This document shows positions 14,900 through 24,659 of a DNA stretch of 41,398 nucleotides, piece by piece. This DNA comes from Clostridiales bacterium. GTDB taxonomy: Bacteria > Bacillota > Clostridia > Oscillospirales > Oscillospiraceae. Position numbers and translations under genes: made by a program. Location of the stretch: assembly GCA_021202775.1 (NCBI GenBank), contig JAJQCJ010000020.1, positions 22,627 to 64,024 of the forward strand, read 5' to 3'. Position 1 is the first letter of the stretch; each line of letters opens with the position of its first letter. The notes below the pieces were generated by a model. The model saw nothing but the letters and a program-made list of their open reading frames with translations, ran no database searches and was not told the origin of the DNA.

Positions 14900-15169
14900 A
14901 TGAGCAGATCGATCAAAAAAGGCCCCTTCTGCGCCCCTGAGCTGCTGAAGCGGGTCGATGAACTGAACGCAACGGGTGAGAAAAAGGTGCTCAAGACCTG
15001 GAGCCGCAGCTCCACCATCTATCCCTCCTTCGTCTCCCACACCATCAACGTGTACAACGGCAAGAAGTTCATCCCCGTCTATGTGACCGAGGATATGGTG
15101 GGTCACAAGCTGGGCGAGTTCGCGCCTACCCGCACGTTTAAGGGCCACAGCGGTGGCAAGACCAAGTAA
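14900..15169 (+). CDS. rpsS: 30S ribosomal protein S19
   Basis: An 89-residue protein starting [10 protein letters not shown] and carrying [17 protein letters not shown] and [16 protein letters not shown], all diagnostic. S19 lies in the 30S head and contacts S13 and tRNA. It is a few residues shorter at the C-terminus than many homologues. AAGGAGG precedes the ATG. Confidence 0.97.
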   Translation: MSRSIKKGPFCAPELLKRVDELNATGEKKVLKTWSRSSTIYPSFVSHTINVYNGKKFIPVYVTEDMVGHKLGEFAPTRTFKGHSGGKTK

Positions 15170-15183
15170 GGAGGACATGAATC

Positions 15184-15522
15184 ATGAGTGAAGCTAAAGC
15201 GAGCTTGTCCTTCGCCCGCATCTCCCCCCGGAAGGTGAACGTGGTCTGTGAACTGATCCGTGGCAAGGACGTGGAGATGGCCACCGCCATCCTGAACAAT
15301 ACTCCCAAAGCAGCCTCTGAACTGCTGGTCAAGCTGGTACAGAGCGCAGCGGCCAACGCCGAGAACAACCACGGCATGGACCCCGATAACCTGGTTGTCA
15401 AGGCGGCCTACGCCGACGCCGGCATGACCATGAAGCGTATGCGCCCCCGGGCCAAAGGCCGCGGCTGCCGCATCGACAAGAGAACTTCCCACATCACCGT
15501 CGTGGTGGCGGAGAAGGAATAA
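15184..15522 (+). CDS. rplV: 50S ribosomal protein L22
   Basis: A 112-residue protein with LSFARISPRKVNVVCELIRG, the conserved opening, and the extended hairpin around KRMRPRAKGRG that reaches into the exit tunnel, where macrolide-resistance mutations map in other bacteria. GGAGG stands upstream, and rpsC starts 12 bp later. Confidence 0.97.
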   Translation: MSEAKASLSFARISPRKVNVVCELIRGKDVEMATAILNNTPKAASELLVKLVQSAAANAENNHGMDPDNLVVKAAYADAGMTMKRMRPRAKGRGCRIDKRTSHITVVVAEKE

Positions 15523-15534
15523 GGAGGCAAGAAA

Positions 15535-16344
15535 ATGGGACAGAAAGTAAATCCCCACGGCTTCCGTGTGGGTGTCATTAAGGACTGGGATTCCCGTTGG
15601 TACGCCAGCGATGAGAAGGTCGGCGACCTGATCGTTGAGGACAACAAAATTCGCAAGTTTTTGAAGAAGACCCTGTATGCCACCGGTGTGCCCAAGATCG
15701 AGATCGAGCGTGACAACGCGAAGGTCACCGTCTATGTCCACTGCGCCCGTCCCGGCATGATCCTGGGCAAGGACGCCACCGAGATTGAGAAGCTCCGCGC
15801 CCAGCTGGAGAAGATGACCGGCAAGACCGTGGCGCTGAACATCGTCGAGGTGAAGCGGGGCGAGGTGGACACCAACGCCCAGCTGGTGGCCGAGAACATC
15901 GCCCAGCAGATCGAGAAGCGTACCTCCTTCCGTCGGGCCATGAAGAACTCCATCGGCCGCGCCATGAAGGCCGGCGCCAAGGGCATCAAGGTCAGCATCG
16001 GCGGCCGTCTGAACGGCGCCGAGATCGCCCGCACCGAGCATTACCATGAGGGCACCATCCCCCTGCAGACCCTGCGGGCCGACATCGACTACGGCTTCGC
16101 TGAGGCTGCCACCACCTATGGCCGCATCGGCATCAAGGTTTGGGTGTACAAGGGCGAGGTGCTCCAGCAGACCCTGCGCACCACCCCCCGGACGCTGGAC
16201 CTGAGCAAGCCCTATCATGAGCGCAGCGACCGTCCCCGCCGCCGCAACGACCGCAGGAACGACCGCAACGACCGCAATCAGAATGGCCGCAGCCAGAACA
16301 CCGGCCGCAGCCGTCAACCCCGTAAGGAAGGAGGAGATCAGTAA
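15535..16344 (+). CDS. rpsC: 30S ribosomal protein S3 with extended basic tail
   Basis: A 269-residue protein, some 40-50 longer than usual. It opens [20 protein letters not shown]; the KH domain is at [20 protein letters not shown] (about 80-99), and the C-terminal domain at [15 protein letters not shown] and WVYKGEVL. The excess is a low-complexity tail of repeated RNDR/N/Q units after residue 230, likely disordered and RNA-binding. S3 shapes the mRNA entry channel. Its stop overlaps the L16 start (TAATG). Confidence 0.97.
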   Translation: MGQKVNPHGFRVGVIKDWDSRWYASDEKVGDLIVEDNKIRKFLKKTLYATGVPKIEIERDNAKVTVYVHCARPGMILGKDATEIEKLRAQLEKMTGKTVALNIVEVKRGEVDTNAQLVAENIAQQIEKRTSFRRAMKNSIGRAMKAGAKGIKVSIGGRLNGAEIARTEHYHEGTIPLQTLRADIDYGFAEAATTYGRIGIKVWVYKGEVLQQTLRTTPRTLDLSKPYHERSDRPRRRNDRRNDRNDRNQNGRSQNTGRSRQPRKEGGDQ

Positions 16345-16772
16345 TGCTGATGCCGAAAAGGGTCAAGTACCGCAAGCAGATGCGCGGGCGCATGACCGGC
16401 AAAGCCAGCCGCGGCAACACGGTCAGCTATGGCGAGTACGGCCTGCAGGCTCTGGAGCCGGCATGGATCACCTCCCGTCAGATCGAAGCGGCCCGTGTCA
16501 CCATGAGCCGTAGCACCAAGCGTGGCGGCAAAATCTGGATCAAGATTTTCCCTGATAAGCCCATCACCAAGCAGCCTGCCGAAACCCGTATGGGTAAAGG
16601 TAAGGGCTCCCCTGAGTTCTGGGTGGCCGTGGTGAAGCCCGGCCGGGTGATGTTTGAGATCTCCGGCGTCTCCGAGGAGGCCGCCCGTGAGGCTCTGCGC
16701 CTGGCTGCGTACAAGCTGCCCATCAAGACCAAGATCATCAAGAAGGAAGCGGCAGAGGAGGTTGAAGCGTAA
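16344..16772 (+). CDS. rplP: 50S ribosomal protein L16
   Basis: A 142-residue protein starting [19 protein letters not shown], with [30 protein letters not shown] and [17 protein letters not shown]16 helps place the tRNA acceptor arm at the 50S A site. It is translationally coupled at both ends, with TAATG overlaps to rpsC and rpmC. Confidence 0.98.
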   Translation: MLMPKRVKYRKQMRGRMTGKASRGNTVSYGEYGLQALEPAWITSRQIEAARVTMSRSTKRGGKIWIKIFPDKPITKQPAETRMGKGKGSPEFWVAVVKPGRVMFEISGVSEEAAREALRLAAYKLPIKTKIIKKEAAEEVEA

Positions 16773-16978
16773 TGAAGGCTGTTGACGTGCGCGGCATGAC
16801 CCCCGCTGAGCTGGAGACCAAGCTGGTGGAGCTGAAGAAAGAGCTGTTCGAATTGCGCTTCCAGAACGCCACCAATCAGCTGAACAATCCCGGCCGTATC
16901 GCCGATGTCAAGAAGGACATCGCCCGGGTCAAGACAATCATCCGTGAGAAGCAGATCGCTGCTTCCACCGAGCAGTAA
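16772..16978 (+). CDS. rpmC: 50S ribosomal protein L29
   Basis: A 68-residue, mostly helical protein with the [22 protein letters not shown] and [18 protein letters not shown] segments. It lies beside L23 at the tunnel exit. It starts within the L16 stop (TAATG). Confidence 0.96.
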   Translation: MKAVDVRGMTPAELETKLVELKKELFELRFQNATNQLNNPGRIADVKKDIARVKTIIREKQIAASTEQ

Positions 16979-16991
16979 GGAGGGATCAACT

Positions 16992-17249
16992 ATGGCAAGA
17001 ACTTCTTCCCGCAAAACCAGAGTCGGCCTGGTTGTTTCCGATAAGATGGATAAGACGATCGTTGTGGCCATCGCCGACCGCGTGGCCCATCCCCTGTACA
17101 AGAAGATCGTCAAGAGAACCTATAAGCTGAAGGCCCATGACGAGCTGAATCAGGCCCATGTGGGTGACCGCGTCAGCGTGATGGAGACCCGCCCCCTGTC
17201 CAAGGATAAGCGCTGGAGACTGGTTGAAATCATCGAGAAGGCAAAGTAA
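16992..17249 (+). CDS. rpsQ: 30S ribosomal protein S17
   Basis: An 85-residue OB-fold protein. ATG 16992 was chosen because AAGGAGGGA stands just upstream and the protein begins [20 protein letters not shown], as in the family; the open frame extends back into rpm[20 protein letters not shown] and [18 protein letters not shown] are conserved rRNA-binding segments. Confidence 0.97.
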   Translation: MARTSSRKTRVGLVVSDKMDKTIVVAIADRVAHPLYKKIVKRTYKLKAHDELNQAHVGDRVSVMETRPLSKDKRWRLVEIIEKAK

Positions 17250-17261
17250 GGAGGTACCGGT

Positions 17262-17630
17262 ATGATTCAGGAAGAATCCTATCTGAAGGTTGCCGATAAT
17301 ACCGGCGCCAAAATGATTAAGACCATCCGCGTACTGGGCGGCTCCAAGCGGAAGTACGGCAACATCGGCGACACCGTGGTTGCCTCTGTCCGTAAGGCTG
17401 CCCCCGGCGGTCAGGTCAAGAAGGGCGATGTGGTGAAGGCCGTTGTCGTCCGCTCCGTCCGCGGTGTGCGCCGTGCAGATGGCTCTTACGTCCGCTTTGA
17501 CGAGAACGCTGCCGTTCTCATCAAGGAGGATAAGACCCCTGTGGGCACCCGTATCTTTGGCCCGGTGGCCCGCGAGCTGCGTGACAAGGATTATCTGAGA
17601 ATCCTGTCCCTGGCTCCCGAAGTGATTTAA
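17262..17630 (+). CDS. rplN: 50S ribosomal protein L14
   Basis: A 122-residue protein, the standard length. It starts [19 protein letters not shown] and has [19 protein letters not shown] and [13 protein letters not shown]. It forms part of an inter-subunit bridge and the binding site of silencing factor RsfS. AAGGAGGTACC precedes the start. Confidence 0.98.
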   Translation: MIQEESYLKVADNTGAKMIKTIRVLGGSKRKYGNIGDTVVASVRKAAPGGQVKKGDVVKAVVVRSVRGVRRADGSYVRFDENAAVLIKEDKTPVGTRIFGPVARELRDKDYLRILSLAPEVI

Positions 17631-17644
17631 GGGGGTACCGAGAT

Positions 17645-17956
17645 ATGAAGATGAACATCAAGCGGGGCGATAACGTCATCGTCCTCAGCGGCAAGGACGC
17701 CGGCAAGACCGGCGAGGTCCTGACCGCCATGCCCGCCGAGGGCAAGGTCATTGTGAAGGGCGTCAACATCCAGTCCCGTCACACCAAGCCCCAGCGTCAG
17801 GGCGACGAGGGCGGCATCATCCAGAAGGAGGGCGCCCTGTATGCCTGCAAGGTCATGCTGGTCTGCCCCAAGTGCGGCAAGCCCACCCGCGTCGGCCACA
17901 AGTTTGTGGACGGCAAGAAAGTCCGCGCCTGCAAAAAGTGCGGCGAAGAAATCTGA
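17645..17956 (+). CDS. rplX: 50S ribosomal protein L24, zinc-ribbon form
   Basis: A 103-residue protein. The N-terminal KOW segment KRGDNVIVLSGKDAGKTGEV initiates rRNA folding. The C-terminal half holds two CxxC pairs (CPKC near residue 77 and CKKC near 97), giving the zinc-binding form common in Firmicutes. AAGGGGG is upstream. Confidence 0.97.
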   Translation: MKMNIKRGDNVIVLSGKDAGKTGEVLTAMPAEGKVIVKGVNIQSRHTKPQRQGDEGGIIQKEGALYACKVMLVCPKCGKPTRVGHKFVDGKKVRACKKCGEEI

Positions 17957-17975
17957 GAAAGGAGCGTAACGAACA

Positions 17976-18515
17976 ATGCCTGTTTTAAAGGATAAGTACA
18001 ATGCCGAGATCGCTCCTGCACTCATGCAGAAGTATGGCTACAAGAGCGTCATGCAGATTCCCCGGCTGGTCAAGGTCGTGGTGAACGTGGGCGTTGGCGA
18101 GGCCAAGGAGAACGCCAAGGTCATGGACGCCGTGGTGGGCGACATCGCCACCATCACCGGCCAGAAGCCCGTCATCGTCAAGGCCAAGAAGTCCATCGCA
18201 AACTTCAAGCTCCGTGAGGGCATGCCCATTGGCGTGAAGGTCACCTTGCGTCAGGATAAGATGTGGGAGTTTGTGGACCGTCTCTTCAACATCGCCCTTC
18301 CCCGTGTCCGTGACTTCCGCGGCATCAACCCCGACGCCTTCGACGGCCGCGGCAACTATGCCCTGGGCATCAAGGAGCAGCTGATCTTCCCCGAAATCGA
18401 GTACGACAAGATCGACAAGATCCGCGGCATGAACGTGGTCTTTGTCACCACCGCCGAGACCGATGAGGAAGCACGGGACCTGCTGGCTCAGCTGGGCGCA
18501 CCCTTTGCGAAATAA
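17976..18515 (+). CDS. rplE: 50S ribosomal protein L5
   Basis: A 179-residue protein, the standard length. [39 protein letters not shown] and [20 protein letters not shown] are diagnostic. It binds 5S rRNA and touches the P-site tRNA. GAAAGGAG precedes it. Confidence 0.98.
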   Translation: MPVLKDKYNAEIAPALMQKYGYKSVMQIPRLVKVVVNVGVGEAKENAKVMDAVVGDIATITGQKPVIVKAKKSIANFKLREGMPIGVKVTLRQDKMWEFVDRLFNIALPRVRDFRGINPDAFDGRGNYALGIKEQLIFPEIEYDKIDKIRGMNVVFVTTAETDEEARDLLAQLGAPFAK

Positions 18516-18530
18516 CGAGAGGAGAACATC

Positions 18531-18716
18531 ATGGCGAAACTTTCTATGAAACTGAAGCAGCAGAGAGAGCCGAAGTACTCCACTCGCCGCTACAACCGCT
18601 GCAAGATCTGCGGCCGTCCCCACGCCTACCTGCGCAATTACGGCGTCTGCCGTATCTGCTTCCGGGAGCTGGCCTATAAGGGCGAGATCCCCGGCGTGAA
18701 GAAGGCTTCCTGGTAA
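18531..18716 (+). CDS. rpsZ: 30S ribosomal protein S14, zinc (type Z)
   Basis: A 61-residue short S14 with two CxxC pairs (CKIC and CRIC, 12 residues apart) that bind zinc, and [19 protein letters not shown]. This is the main S14 of zinc-replete Firmicutes. A 168-bp structured gap follows before rpsH, unlike the close packing elsewhere. Confidence 0.98.
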   Translation: MAKLSMKLKQQREPKYSTRRYNRCKICGRPHAYLRNYGVCRICFRELAYKGEIPGVKKASW

Positions 18717-18884
18717 ACCGGGAACCCTGATTTGTCAACCAGCGTCAGAAGTCAGGCGGAATACCCGGCCCGCCTCCGGGCGTCAGCCCAAGGTTCCCCT
18801 GATACCCTGGCGCTTTGAACAGAGGGCATTTAAGCGAAAAAGCTGAAACCCCTGTAACCATCCATGTTAAGGAGGTCATTCATC
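18717..18884 (+). promoter_or_regulatory. Structured rpsZ-rpsH intergenic leader
   Basis: GGGAACC (18720-18726) pairs with GGTTCCC (18792-18798), closing a multi-branch fold. Inside are CTGA/TCAG (18727-18748) and either GGCGG/CCGCC (18755-18774) or CCCGG/CCGGG (18764-18780), which exclude each other. Being just ahead of rpsH, it may bind S8, the known repressor of the spc operon in E. coli. That is inference. Confidence 0.5.
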
Positions 18885-19280
18885 ATGCACATCACAGACC
18901 CTATTGCTGATATGCTGACCCGGATTCGCAATGCGAGCAATGCGAAGCACAGCACCGTCGATGTTCCTGCGTCCAACATGAAGAAGGCCATCGCCAAGAT
19001 TCTGCTGGATGAGGGCTATATCAAGAACTATCAGCTCATCGACGACGGCACCCAGGGCATCATCCGCATCACCCTGAAGTACAACGGCAACGAGCGCGCC
19101 ATCACCGGCCTGCGCCGGGTCTCCAAGCCCGGCCTGCGGGTCTATGCCGGCGCGGACGAGCTGCCCAAGGTGCTCCACGGCCTGGGCATCGCCATCGTAT
19201 CCACCTCTAAAGGCGTCCTCACCGACAAAGCTGCCCGGGCGCAGCACGTCGGCGGCGAAGTCCTGGCGTTCGTTTGGTAA
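18885..19280 (+). CDS. rpsH: 30S ribosomal protein S8
   Basis: A 131-residue protein. ATG 18885 was chosen because TTAAGGAGGT lies 8 bp before it and the family begins [16 protein letters not shown]; an in-frame start seven codons earlier has no similarity. KPGLRVYAG and the terminal [10 protein letters not shown] are conserved; [15 protein letters not shown] matches the S8 rRNA-binding loop. Confidence 0.98.
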   Translation: MHITDPIADMLTRIRNASNAKHSTVDVPASNMKKAIAKILLDEGYIKNYQLIDDGTQGIIRITLKYNGNERAITGLRRVSKPGLRVYAGADELPKVLHGLGIAIVSTSKGVLTDKAARAQHVGGEVLAFVW

Positions 19281-19295
19281 GGAGGGTATCGTAAT

Positions 19296-19844
19296 ATGTC
19301 TCGAGTAGGAAGAGCGCCGATTACCGTCCCTGCCGGTGTAACGGTCACCATTGCCGACGGCAACCTGGTGACGGTCAAGGGACCCAAGGGCGAAATGCAG
19401 CGGGCCTTTAACCCCAACCTGACCATCAAGCAGGAGGGGACCGAGCTGCTGGTCACCCGCCCCAATGACAGCAAGGAGATGCGTTCCCTCCACGGCACCA
19501 CCCGTGCGCTGCTGCACAACATGGTGGTTGGCTGCCACGAAACCTTCACCAAGACCCTCCAGGTCAACGGCATCGGCTATCGTGTGGAGAAGAAGGGCAA
19601 CACCGTCACCATGAAGCTGGGCTATTCCCATGACGTGGTGGTGGAGGAGATCCCCGGCATCACCATGGAAGTGCCCGACGCCAACACCATCGTGGTGCGT
19701 GGCTGCGATAAGCAGGTCGTGGGCCAGTTCGCCGCCGTCATCCGCGGCAAGAGGCCGCCTGAGCCCTACAAGGGCAAGGGCATCAAGTACGCCGATGAAG
19801 TCATCCGCCGCAAGGAAGGCAAGACCGGCGCCAAGAAGAAATAA
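19296..19844 (+). CDS. rplF: 50S ribosomal protein L6
   Basis: A 182-residue, two-domain protein. It starts MSRVGRAPITVPAGVTV and ends with the conserved RGKRPPEPYKGKGIKYADE. L6 lies near the sarcin-ricin loop, where the elongation factors bind. AAGGAGGG is upstream. Confidence 0.98.
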   Translation: MSRVGRAPITVPAGVTVTIADGNLVTVKGPKGEMQRAFNPNLTIKQEGTELLVTRPNDSKEMRSLHGTTRALLHNMVVGCHETFTKTLQVNGIGYRVEKKGNTVTMKLGYSHDVVVEEIPGITMEVPDANTIVVRGCDKQVVGQFAAVIRGKRPPEPYKGKGIKYADEVIRRKEGKTGAKKK

Positions 19845-19858
19845 GGAGGTGTGCCTAA

Positions 19859-20218
19859 ATGATTACCCGTCCCAATACCAACGCGCAGCGTCTGAAGCGG
19901 CATAAGCGCGTCCGTGCCAAAATCTCCGGCACGCCCGAAAGACCCCGTTTGAACGTGTTCCGCAGCGAGACCAACATCTACGCCCAGATCATCGATGATG
20001 TGAACGGCGTGACGCTGGCTTCCGCATCCTCCCTGGACAAGGGCTTCACCTGCGACGGCGACAAGAAAGCCGCCGCCCGCCTGGTGGGCAAGAACGTGGC
20101 AGAGCGTGCCAAGGCCAAGGGCATCGACACTGTGGTCTTTGACCGCGGCGGCTATGTCTATCACGGTCGTGTCCAGGCCCTGGCTGAGGGCGCCCGTGAG
20201 GGCGGCCTGCAATTCTGA
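19859..20218 (+). CDS. rplR: 50S ribosomal protein L18
   Basis: A 119-residue 5S rRNA-binding protein with [38 protein letters not shown] and [29 protein letters not shown] precedes the ATG. Confidence 0.98.
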   Translation: MITRPNTNAQRLKRHKRVRAKISGTPERPRLNVFRSETNIYAQIIDDVNGVTLASASSLDKGFTCDGDKKAAARLVGKNVAERAKAKGIDTVVFDRGGYVYHGRVQALAEGAREGGLQF

Positions 20219-20235
20219 TGGGAGGAGGAAACAGT

Positions 20236-20733
20236 ATGCCCAGATATGAAAAAGAGGCCAGCGAATATATTGAAAAGCTGGTCTATCTGAACCGCGTCAG
20301 CAAGACCGTCAAAGGCGGCCGGGTCTCCAAGTTCTCCGCACTGATGGTCATCGGTGACGGCAAGGGCAAGGTGGGCTTCGGCATCGGCAAGGCCGCCGAG
20401 GTCCCCGAGGCCATCCGCAAGGGCATCGAGGACGCGAAGAAGAACATGATCACCGTCGCCATGTCCGGCACCACCATCCCCCACGAGGTCATCGGTGAGT
20501 ATGCCGCAGGCCGCATCCTGCTCAAGCCCGCTTCCGCCGGTACCGGCGTCATCGCCGGCGGCCCCGTCCGTGCCGTCATGGAGGCTGCCGGGATCACCGA
20601 CATCCGTACCAAGTGCCTGCGTTCCCACACCGCTGAGAACGTGGTGGCGGCGACCTTCGCCGCGCTGAAGGATCTGCGCACCCCTGAGCAGGTGGCAGCC
20701 ACCCGCGGCAAGCGCGTGGAAGAGATTCTGTAA
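20236..20733 (+). CDS. rpsE: 30S ribosomal protein S5
   Basis: A 165-residue protein. ATG 20236 was chosen because GGGAGGAGG lies just before it; the in-frame ATG at 20218 overlaps the L18 stop but has no ribosome site. [12 protein letters not shown]-like start (here [19 protein letters not shown]) and [20 protein letters not shown] are diagnostic. S5 helps keep decoding accurate. Confidence 0.97.
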   Translation: MPRYEKEASEYIEKLVYLNRVSKTVKGGRVSKFSALMVIGDGKGKVGFGIGKAAEVPEAIRKGIEDAKKNMITVAMSGTTIPHEVIGEYAAGRILLKPASAGTGVIAGGPVRAVMEAAGITDIRTKCLRSHTAENVVAATFAALKDLRTPEQVAATRGKRVEEIL

Positions 20734-20747
20734 GGAGGCTGACAACA

Positions 20748-20930
20748 ATGGCAAACATCAATATTAAGCTGGTCAAGAGCCTGAACGGCAGAATCGCCGC
20801 CCATAAGGCCACCGCCGCCGCTCTGGGCCTGCGCAAGATTGGCGACACCACTGTGCAGCCTGACAACGCCGCCACCCGCGGCAAGATCGCTCAGATCGGT
20901 TACCTGCTCCAGGTGACCGAGGAGCAGTAA
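20748..20930 (+). CDS. rpmD: 50S ribosomal protein L30
   Basis: A 60-residue short bacterial L30 with [25 protein letters not shown]. It starts 14 bp after rpsE with AAGGAGG upstream. Confidence 0.97.
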   Translation: MANINIKLVKSLNGRIAAHKATAAALGLRKIGDTTVQPDNAATRGKIAQIGYLLQVTEEQ

Positions 20931-20943
20931 GGAGGACAGCACT

Positions 20944-21384
20944 ATGGAACTCTACAACCTGTCTCCTGCCGCTGGTTCCACCAAGGTCGGCAAGCGGAAG
21001 GGCCGTGGCGCCGGCACCGGCAACGGCAAGACCGCAGGCCGCGGCCATAAGGGTCAGAAGGCCCGCAGCGGCGGCGGCGTCCGCATTGGCTTCGAGGGCG
21101 GCCAGATGCCTCTGGCCCGCCGGGTGCCCAAGCGCGGCTTCAACAACATCTTCGCAAAGCCCCTGACCGCCATCAACGTCTCCGCTCTGAACAAGTTTGA
21201 GGACGGGGCCACCGTGAACCTCCAGTCCCTCATGGACGCCGGCCTGGTGACCCAGTGCAAGTACGGGGTGAAAATCCTGGGCAACGGTGAGCTGACCAGG
21301 AAGCTGACTGTCCAGGCGACCGCCTTCTCTGCCTCCGCAAAGGAGAAAATCGAAGCTGCTGGAGGAAAGGCCGAGGTGATCTAA
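20944..21384 (+). CDS. rplO: 50S ribosomal protein L15
   Basis: A 146-residue protein with the glycine-rich [21 protein letters not shown] and [15 protein letters not shown] segments that thread into 23S rRNA. Its TAA directly abuts the GTG start of secY, implying translational coupling. Confidence 0.98.
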   Translation: MELYNLSPAAGSTKVGKRKGRGAGTGNGKTAGRGHKGQKARSGGGVRIGFEGGQMPLARRVPKRGFNNIFAKPLTAINVSALNKFEDGATVNLQSLMDAGLVTQCKYGVKILGNGELTRKLTVQATAFSASAKEKIEAAGGKAEVI

Positions 21385-22689
21385 GTGATTGAGACGATTC
21401 GCACCGCTTGGAAAATTCCTGAGCTGCGTAAAAAGTTGCTCTTCGTCGCTTTCATCTTGCTGATCTTCCGCCTGGGCAATAACATCCCCGTCCCGTTCAT
21501 CGACACGAGCAGCCTGCAGAGCTACTTCAACGCCCAGGGGAGCAACATCCTCGGTCTGTTGAACGTCATGAGCGGCGGCGGCTATGGCAGCGCCACCGTG
21601 CTGGCCCTCAGTATTCAGCCCTATATCAACGCATCCATCATTATCCAGCTGCTGACCGTTGCCATCCCCGCCCTGGAGCGGATGCAGCGGGACGGCGGTG
21701 AGCGGGGCCGGAAACGGCTGGAGCAGATCACCCGTTACACCACCCTGGGCCTGGGCCTGCTGCAGGCCTTCGGCTACTATATGATGATTCGGTACTATGA
21801 CTTCCTGTCCAACGAGACGGTCTGGGCCGGCATCGTCATCGTCCTGACCTTTACGGCAGGCTCCGTGTTCGTCATGTGGCTGGGTGAGCAGATCACCGAG
21901 TACGGCGTGGGCAACGGCATCTCCATCATCCTGTTCGGCGGCATCCTGTCCCGGCTGCCCAACGCGGTGTACTATATGTACACCGGCGTGTCCAACTGGC
22001 TGGCCGGTTCCACCGACGAGGACGCCGTCATGCTCCATCCCGCCTTCGTGCCCGTCATCATCATTGGCGTGGTGCTGATTCTGGTGGCCGTGGTCTTTGT
22101 CTCCCTGGCGGAGCGCCGCATCCCCGTCCAGTACGCCAAGCGCGTGGTGGGCCGGAAGATGTACGGCGGCCAGTCCACCAACATCCCCATGAAGGTCAAT
22201 ATGTCCGGCGTGATGCCCATCATCTTCGCCCAGACCATTGCCTCCATCCCCGCAACGATTGCGGCCTTTGTGCCCAGCTTTGCCAACTCCGCCTTTATGC
22301 AGGTGTTTGACACCGACGGTGTGCTGTACTGCATCATCTATGCGCTGCTGATCGTAGGCTTCTCCTACTTCTACGCCATGATTCAGTTCAACCCCGTTGA
22401 GGTGGCCAACAACCTGAAGAAGCAGGGCGGCTTCATCCCCGGCTACCGGGCCGGTCGTCCCACGGCGGACTTCCTGAGCAAGGTGCTGAACCGCATCACC
22501 ATGTTCGGCGCCCTGTACCTGATGGTCATCGCCATCCTGCCCATCATCACCGGCAACATCTTCAACATCAGCGCCCTGTCCATCGGCGGCACCTCTGTGC
22601 TGATCGTGGTTTCCGTGGCGCTGGACACCCAGAAAGCGCTGGAGGCGCAGATGATGATGCGCCACTACAAGGGCTTCCTGAACGGCTGA
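21385..22689 (+). CDS. secY: Preprotein translocase subunit SecY
   Basis: A 434-residue, ten-helix inner-membrane channel protein. The family start [17 protein letters not shown], the plug-region [35 protein letters not shown] and the cytosolic [12 protein letters not shown] loop are visible. It forms the SecYEG channel for signal-peptide proteins, including the pilins here. The start is GTG with no gap after rplO; the ribosome site lies in the rplO end. Confidence 0.98.
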   Translation: MIETIRTAWKIPELRKKLLFVAFILLIFRLGNNIPVPFIDTSSLQSYFNAQGSNILGLLNVMSGGGYGSATVLALSIQPYINASIIIQLLTVAIPALERMQRDGGERGRKRLEQITRYTTLGLGLLQAFGYYMMIRYYDFLSNETVWAGIVIVLTFTAGSVFVMWLGEQITEYGVGNGISIILFGGILSRLPNAVYYMYTGVSNWLAGSTDEDAVMLHPAFVPVIIIGVVLILVAVVFVSLAERRIPVQYAKRVVGRKMYGGQSTNIPMKVNMSGVMPIIFAQTIASIPATIAAFVPSFANSAFMQVFDTDGVLYCIIYALLIVGFSYFYAMIQFNPVEVANNLKKQGGFIPGYRAGRPTADFLSKVLNRITMFGALYLMVIAILPIITGNIFNISALSIGGTSVLIVVSVALDTQKALEAQMMMRHYKGFLNG

Positions 22690-22705
22690 TGGGAGGCTAC
22701 CTGGC

Positions 22706-23338
22706 ATGAAACTGATTCTGTTGGGGGCACCCGGCGCAGGGAAAGGCACCCAGGCTGAGATCATCAGCAAAAAGCTGAACATTCCCACCATCTCCACCGG
22801 CAACATCCTCCGTTCCGCTGTGCGGAACGGCACCCCGGTGGGGCTGAAGGCCAAGGCGTATATGGACGCCGGGGCCCTGGTGCCCGATGAGGTCATCATC
22901 GGGGTCATCGGGGAGCGGCTCCAGGAGCCCGACGCCCAGAACGGCTATATTCTGGACGGCGTCCCCCGCACCATCGCCCAGGCCGAGGCCCTGGAGAGCG
23001 CGGGCATCCAGTTCGACGCGGTGGTATCCATCGAGGTACCCGACGCCGAGATCGAGCAGCGCATGACGGGCCGCCGCACCTGCCCGGCCTGCGGGGCCAC
23101 CTACCACATCGTCGCCAATCCCCCCAAGCAGGCGGGCATCTGCGACCTGTGCGGCGAGGCCCTGGGCCAGCGCAAGGACGATCAGCCGGAGACGGTGAAG
23201 AGCCGTCTGGTCACCTATCATCAGCAGACCGAACCGCTGAAGGGTTTCTACGCCCAGCGGGGCCTGCTGAAGGTGGTGGACGTCCGGGGCAGCGTGGACG
23301 AGGTCAACGCCGCCATCATGAAAGTTCTGGGTGAATAA
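22706..23338 (+). CDS. adk: Adenylate kinase, zinc LID form
   Basis: A 210-residue enzyme interconverting ATP + AMP and 2 ADP. The P-loop [10 protein letters not shown] is at residues 7-16, the AMP site at STGNILR, and the LID carries CPAC and CDLC pairs that bind zinc, as usual in Gram-positives. The gene stands between secY and map, the standard Firmicutes order. A GGGAGG site precedes the ATG. Confidence 0.98.
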   Translation: MKLILLGAPGAGKGTQAEIISKKLNIPTISTGNILRSAVRNGTPVGLKAKAYMDAGALVPDEVIIGVIGERLQEPDAQNGYILDGVPRTIAQAEALESAGIQFDAVVSIEVPDAEIEQRMTGRRTCPACGATYHIVANPPKQAGICDLCGEALGQRKDDQPETVKSRLVTYHQQTEPLKGFYAQRGLLKVVDVRGSVDEVNAAIMKVLGE

Positions 23339-23340
23339 TC

Positions 23341-24150
23341 ATGGCTGATCGCATCGTCATCAAGTCGGAGCGGCAAATCGAGCTGATGCGGAAGGCCGGA
23401 AGGCTCACCGCTGAGGCCCGGGCCTACGGCGCATCCCTGGTGCGCCCCGGCATTACGACGAAGGAACTTGACAAGGCCATGTACAAGTTCATCATCGCCA
23501 ACGGCGGCTATCCCTCCTTCCTGCATCTGTACGGCTTCCCCGGCACAGCCTGCATCTCGGTGAATGACGAGATCATTCACGGCATCCCCGGCAAGCGGCG
23601 GCTAGAGGAGGGGGACATTGTCTCCATCGACATCGGAGCCTGCATCGGCTACGAGGGCATTGACAAAAAGACGGGCCTGCCCATCGGGGGGTACCACGGC
23701 GACTGCGCTGGCACCTACCCCGTGGGGCAGATCAGCGACGAGGCAAAGCGGCTGATTGAAGTGACGGAGCAGTCCTTCTGGGCCGGCATCAGGCATGCCG
23801 TGGCCGGGAACCGGGTCAGCGACATCTCAAGAGGGGTGCAGACCTGTGCGGAGGCTGCCGGGTTCGGCGTGGTCCGGGAGTACGTGGGCCACGGCGTGGG
23901 CACCAAGATGCACGAGGCGCCGGAGGTGCCCAACTTCGTCGAGCCGCACCGTCTGGGGGGCAACCCCCGGCTGGTGAAGAACATGACCATCGCCGTGGAG
24001 CCCATGATCAACGCCGGCACCCGCCACATCAAGCAGATGCCCGACGGCTGGACGGTGAAAACGGCCGATGGCAAGTACGCCGCCCATTATGAAAATACCA
24101 TTCTCATCACTGAGGGTGAGCCTGAAATCCTCACCCGGTGCGGAGATTGA
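23341..24150 (+). CDS. map: Methionine aminopeptidase with a loop insertion
   Basis: A 269-residue type I enzyme that removes the N-terminal Met from new proteins. The five metal ligands are visible: Asp97 (SIDIGA), Asp121 (YHGDCAG), His184 (GHGVG), Glu220 (AVEPM) and Glu251 (HYENT). The two Asp ligands are normally 11 residues apart; here they are 24 apart because of an extra EGIDKKTGLPIGG-type loop. It starts 2 bp after adk, so it is coupled. There is no N-terminal zinc or SH3 extension. Confidence 0.97.
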   Translation: MADRIVIKSERQIELMRKAGRLTAEARAYGASLVRPGITTKELDKAMYKFIIANGGYPSFLHLYGFPGTACISVNDEIIHGIPGKRRLEEGDIVSIDIGACIGYEGIDKKTGLPIGGYHGDCAGTYPVGQISDEAKRLIEVTEQSFWAGIRHAVAGNRVSDISRGVQTCAEAAGFGVVREYVGHGVGTKMHEAPEVPNFVEPHRLGGNPRLVKNMTIAVEPMINAGTRHIKQMPDGWTVKTADGKYAAHYENTILITEGEPEILTRCGD

Positions 24151-24151
24151 T

Positions 24152-24427
24152 ATGGAAGCTATCCACCCTTACGAAATCGTTCTCTCCTTGGCCGGACATG
24201 ACAGGGGCCAGCTCTTCTGCGTACTCAGCGTGGAGGAGGGCTACTGCCTGCTGGCGGACGGAAAGGGGAGAAAGCTGGACGCGCCAAAAAAGAAGAGCGT
24301 GAAGCATCTTCGGGGCGTAGGAACCAGCGCACATCCGGCAATCGTAGGATTGCAGAGAGGCGGCAAGATTTCTAACCGCGCCCTGCGCGCAGCACTTGCA
24401 GCCTTCCGCGAATCAAGTCCCATATAA
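24152..24427 (+). CDS. KOW-domain RNA-binding protein (L14e-like)
   Basis: A 91-residue protein. The N-terminal half is a KOW-like barrel ([33 protein letters not shown]), followed by a basic [10 protein letters not shown] stretch. It matches the small KOW proteins found between map and infA in many Clostridia and is described as similar to eukaryotic or archaeal L14e/L6e/L27e. The start is 1 bp after the map stop. It is probably ribosome-associated; its precise role is not known. Confidence 0.82.
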   Translation: MEAIHPYEIVLSLAGHDRGQLFCVLSVEEGYCLLADGKGRKLDAPKKKSVKHLRGVGTSAHPAIVGLQRGGKISNRALRAALAAFRESSPI

Positions 24428-24440
24428 GGAGGCTGTTCTC

Positions 24441-24659
24441 TTGTCCAAAGAAGATATGATCGAGCTGGAAGGCGTGGTCGTCGAGGCTCTGCCGAACGCT
24501 GTATTCAAGGTAGACATTGGCAAAGGCCACACCATTCTGGCGAACATTTCTGGCAAGCTCAGAATGAACTATATCAGGATCCTCCCGGGAGATAAGGTGA
24601 CAGTCCAGATGTCCCCTTATGACCTGACCCGCGGCCGGATTACCTGGAGAAGCAAATAA
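24441..24659 (+). CDS. infA: Translation initiation factor IF-1
   Basis: A 72-residue OB-fold protein with [39 protein letters not shown] and the terminal [12 protein letters not shown]. The start is TTG at 24441: AAGGAGG stands 8 bp before it and the length then equals the family norm; the frame is open further back without similarity. IF-1 blocks the ribosomal A site during initiation. Confidence 0.97.
   Translation: MSKEDMIELEGVVVEALPNAVFKVDIGKGHTILANISGKLRMNYIRILPGDKVTVQMSPYDLTRGRITWRSK

Noticed and set aside
20773-22908. A 711-codon minus frame opposite secY and rplO
   Set aside because: Antisense shadow of highly conserved genes, rich in His/Gly/Asp, without a ribosome site.
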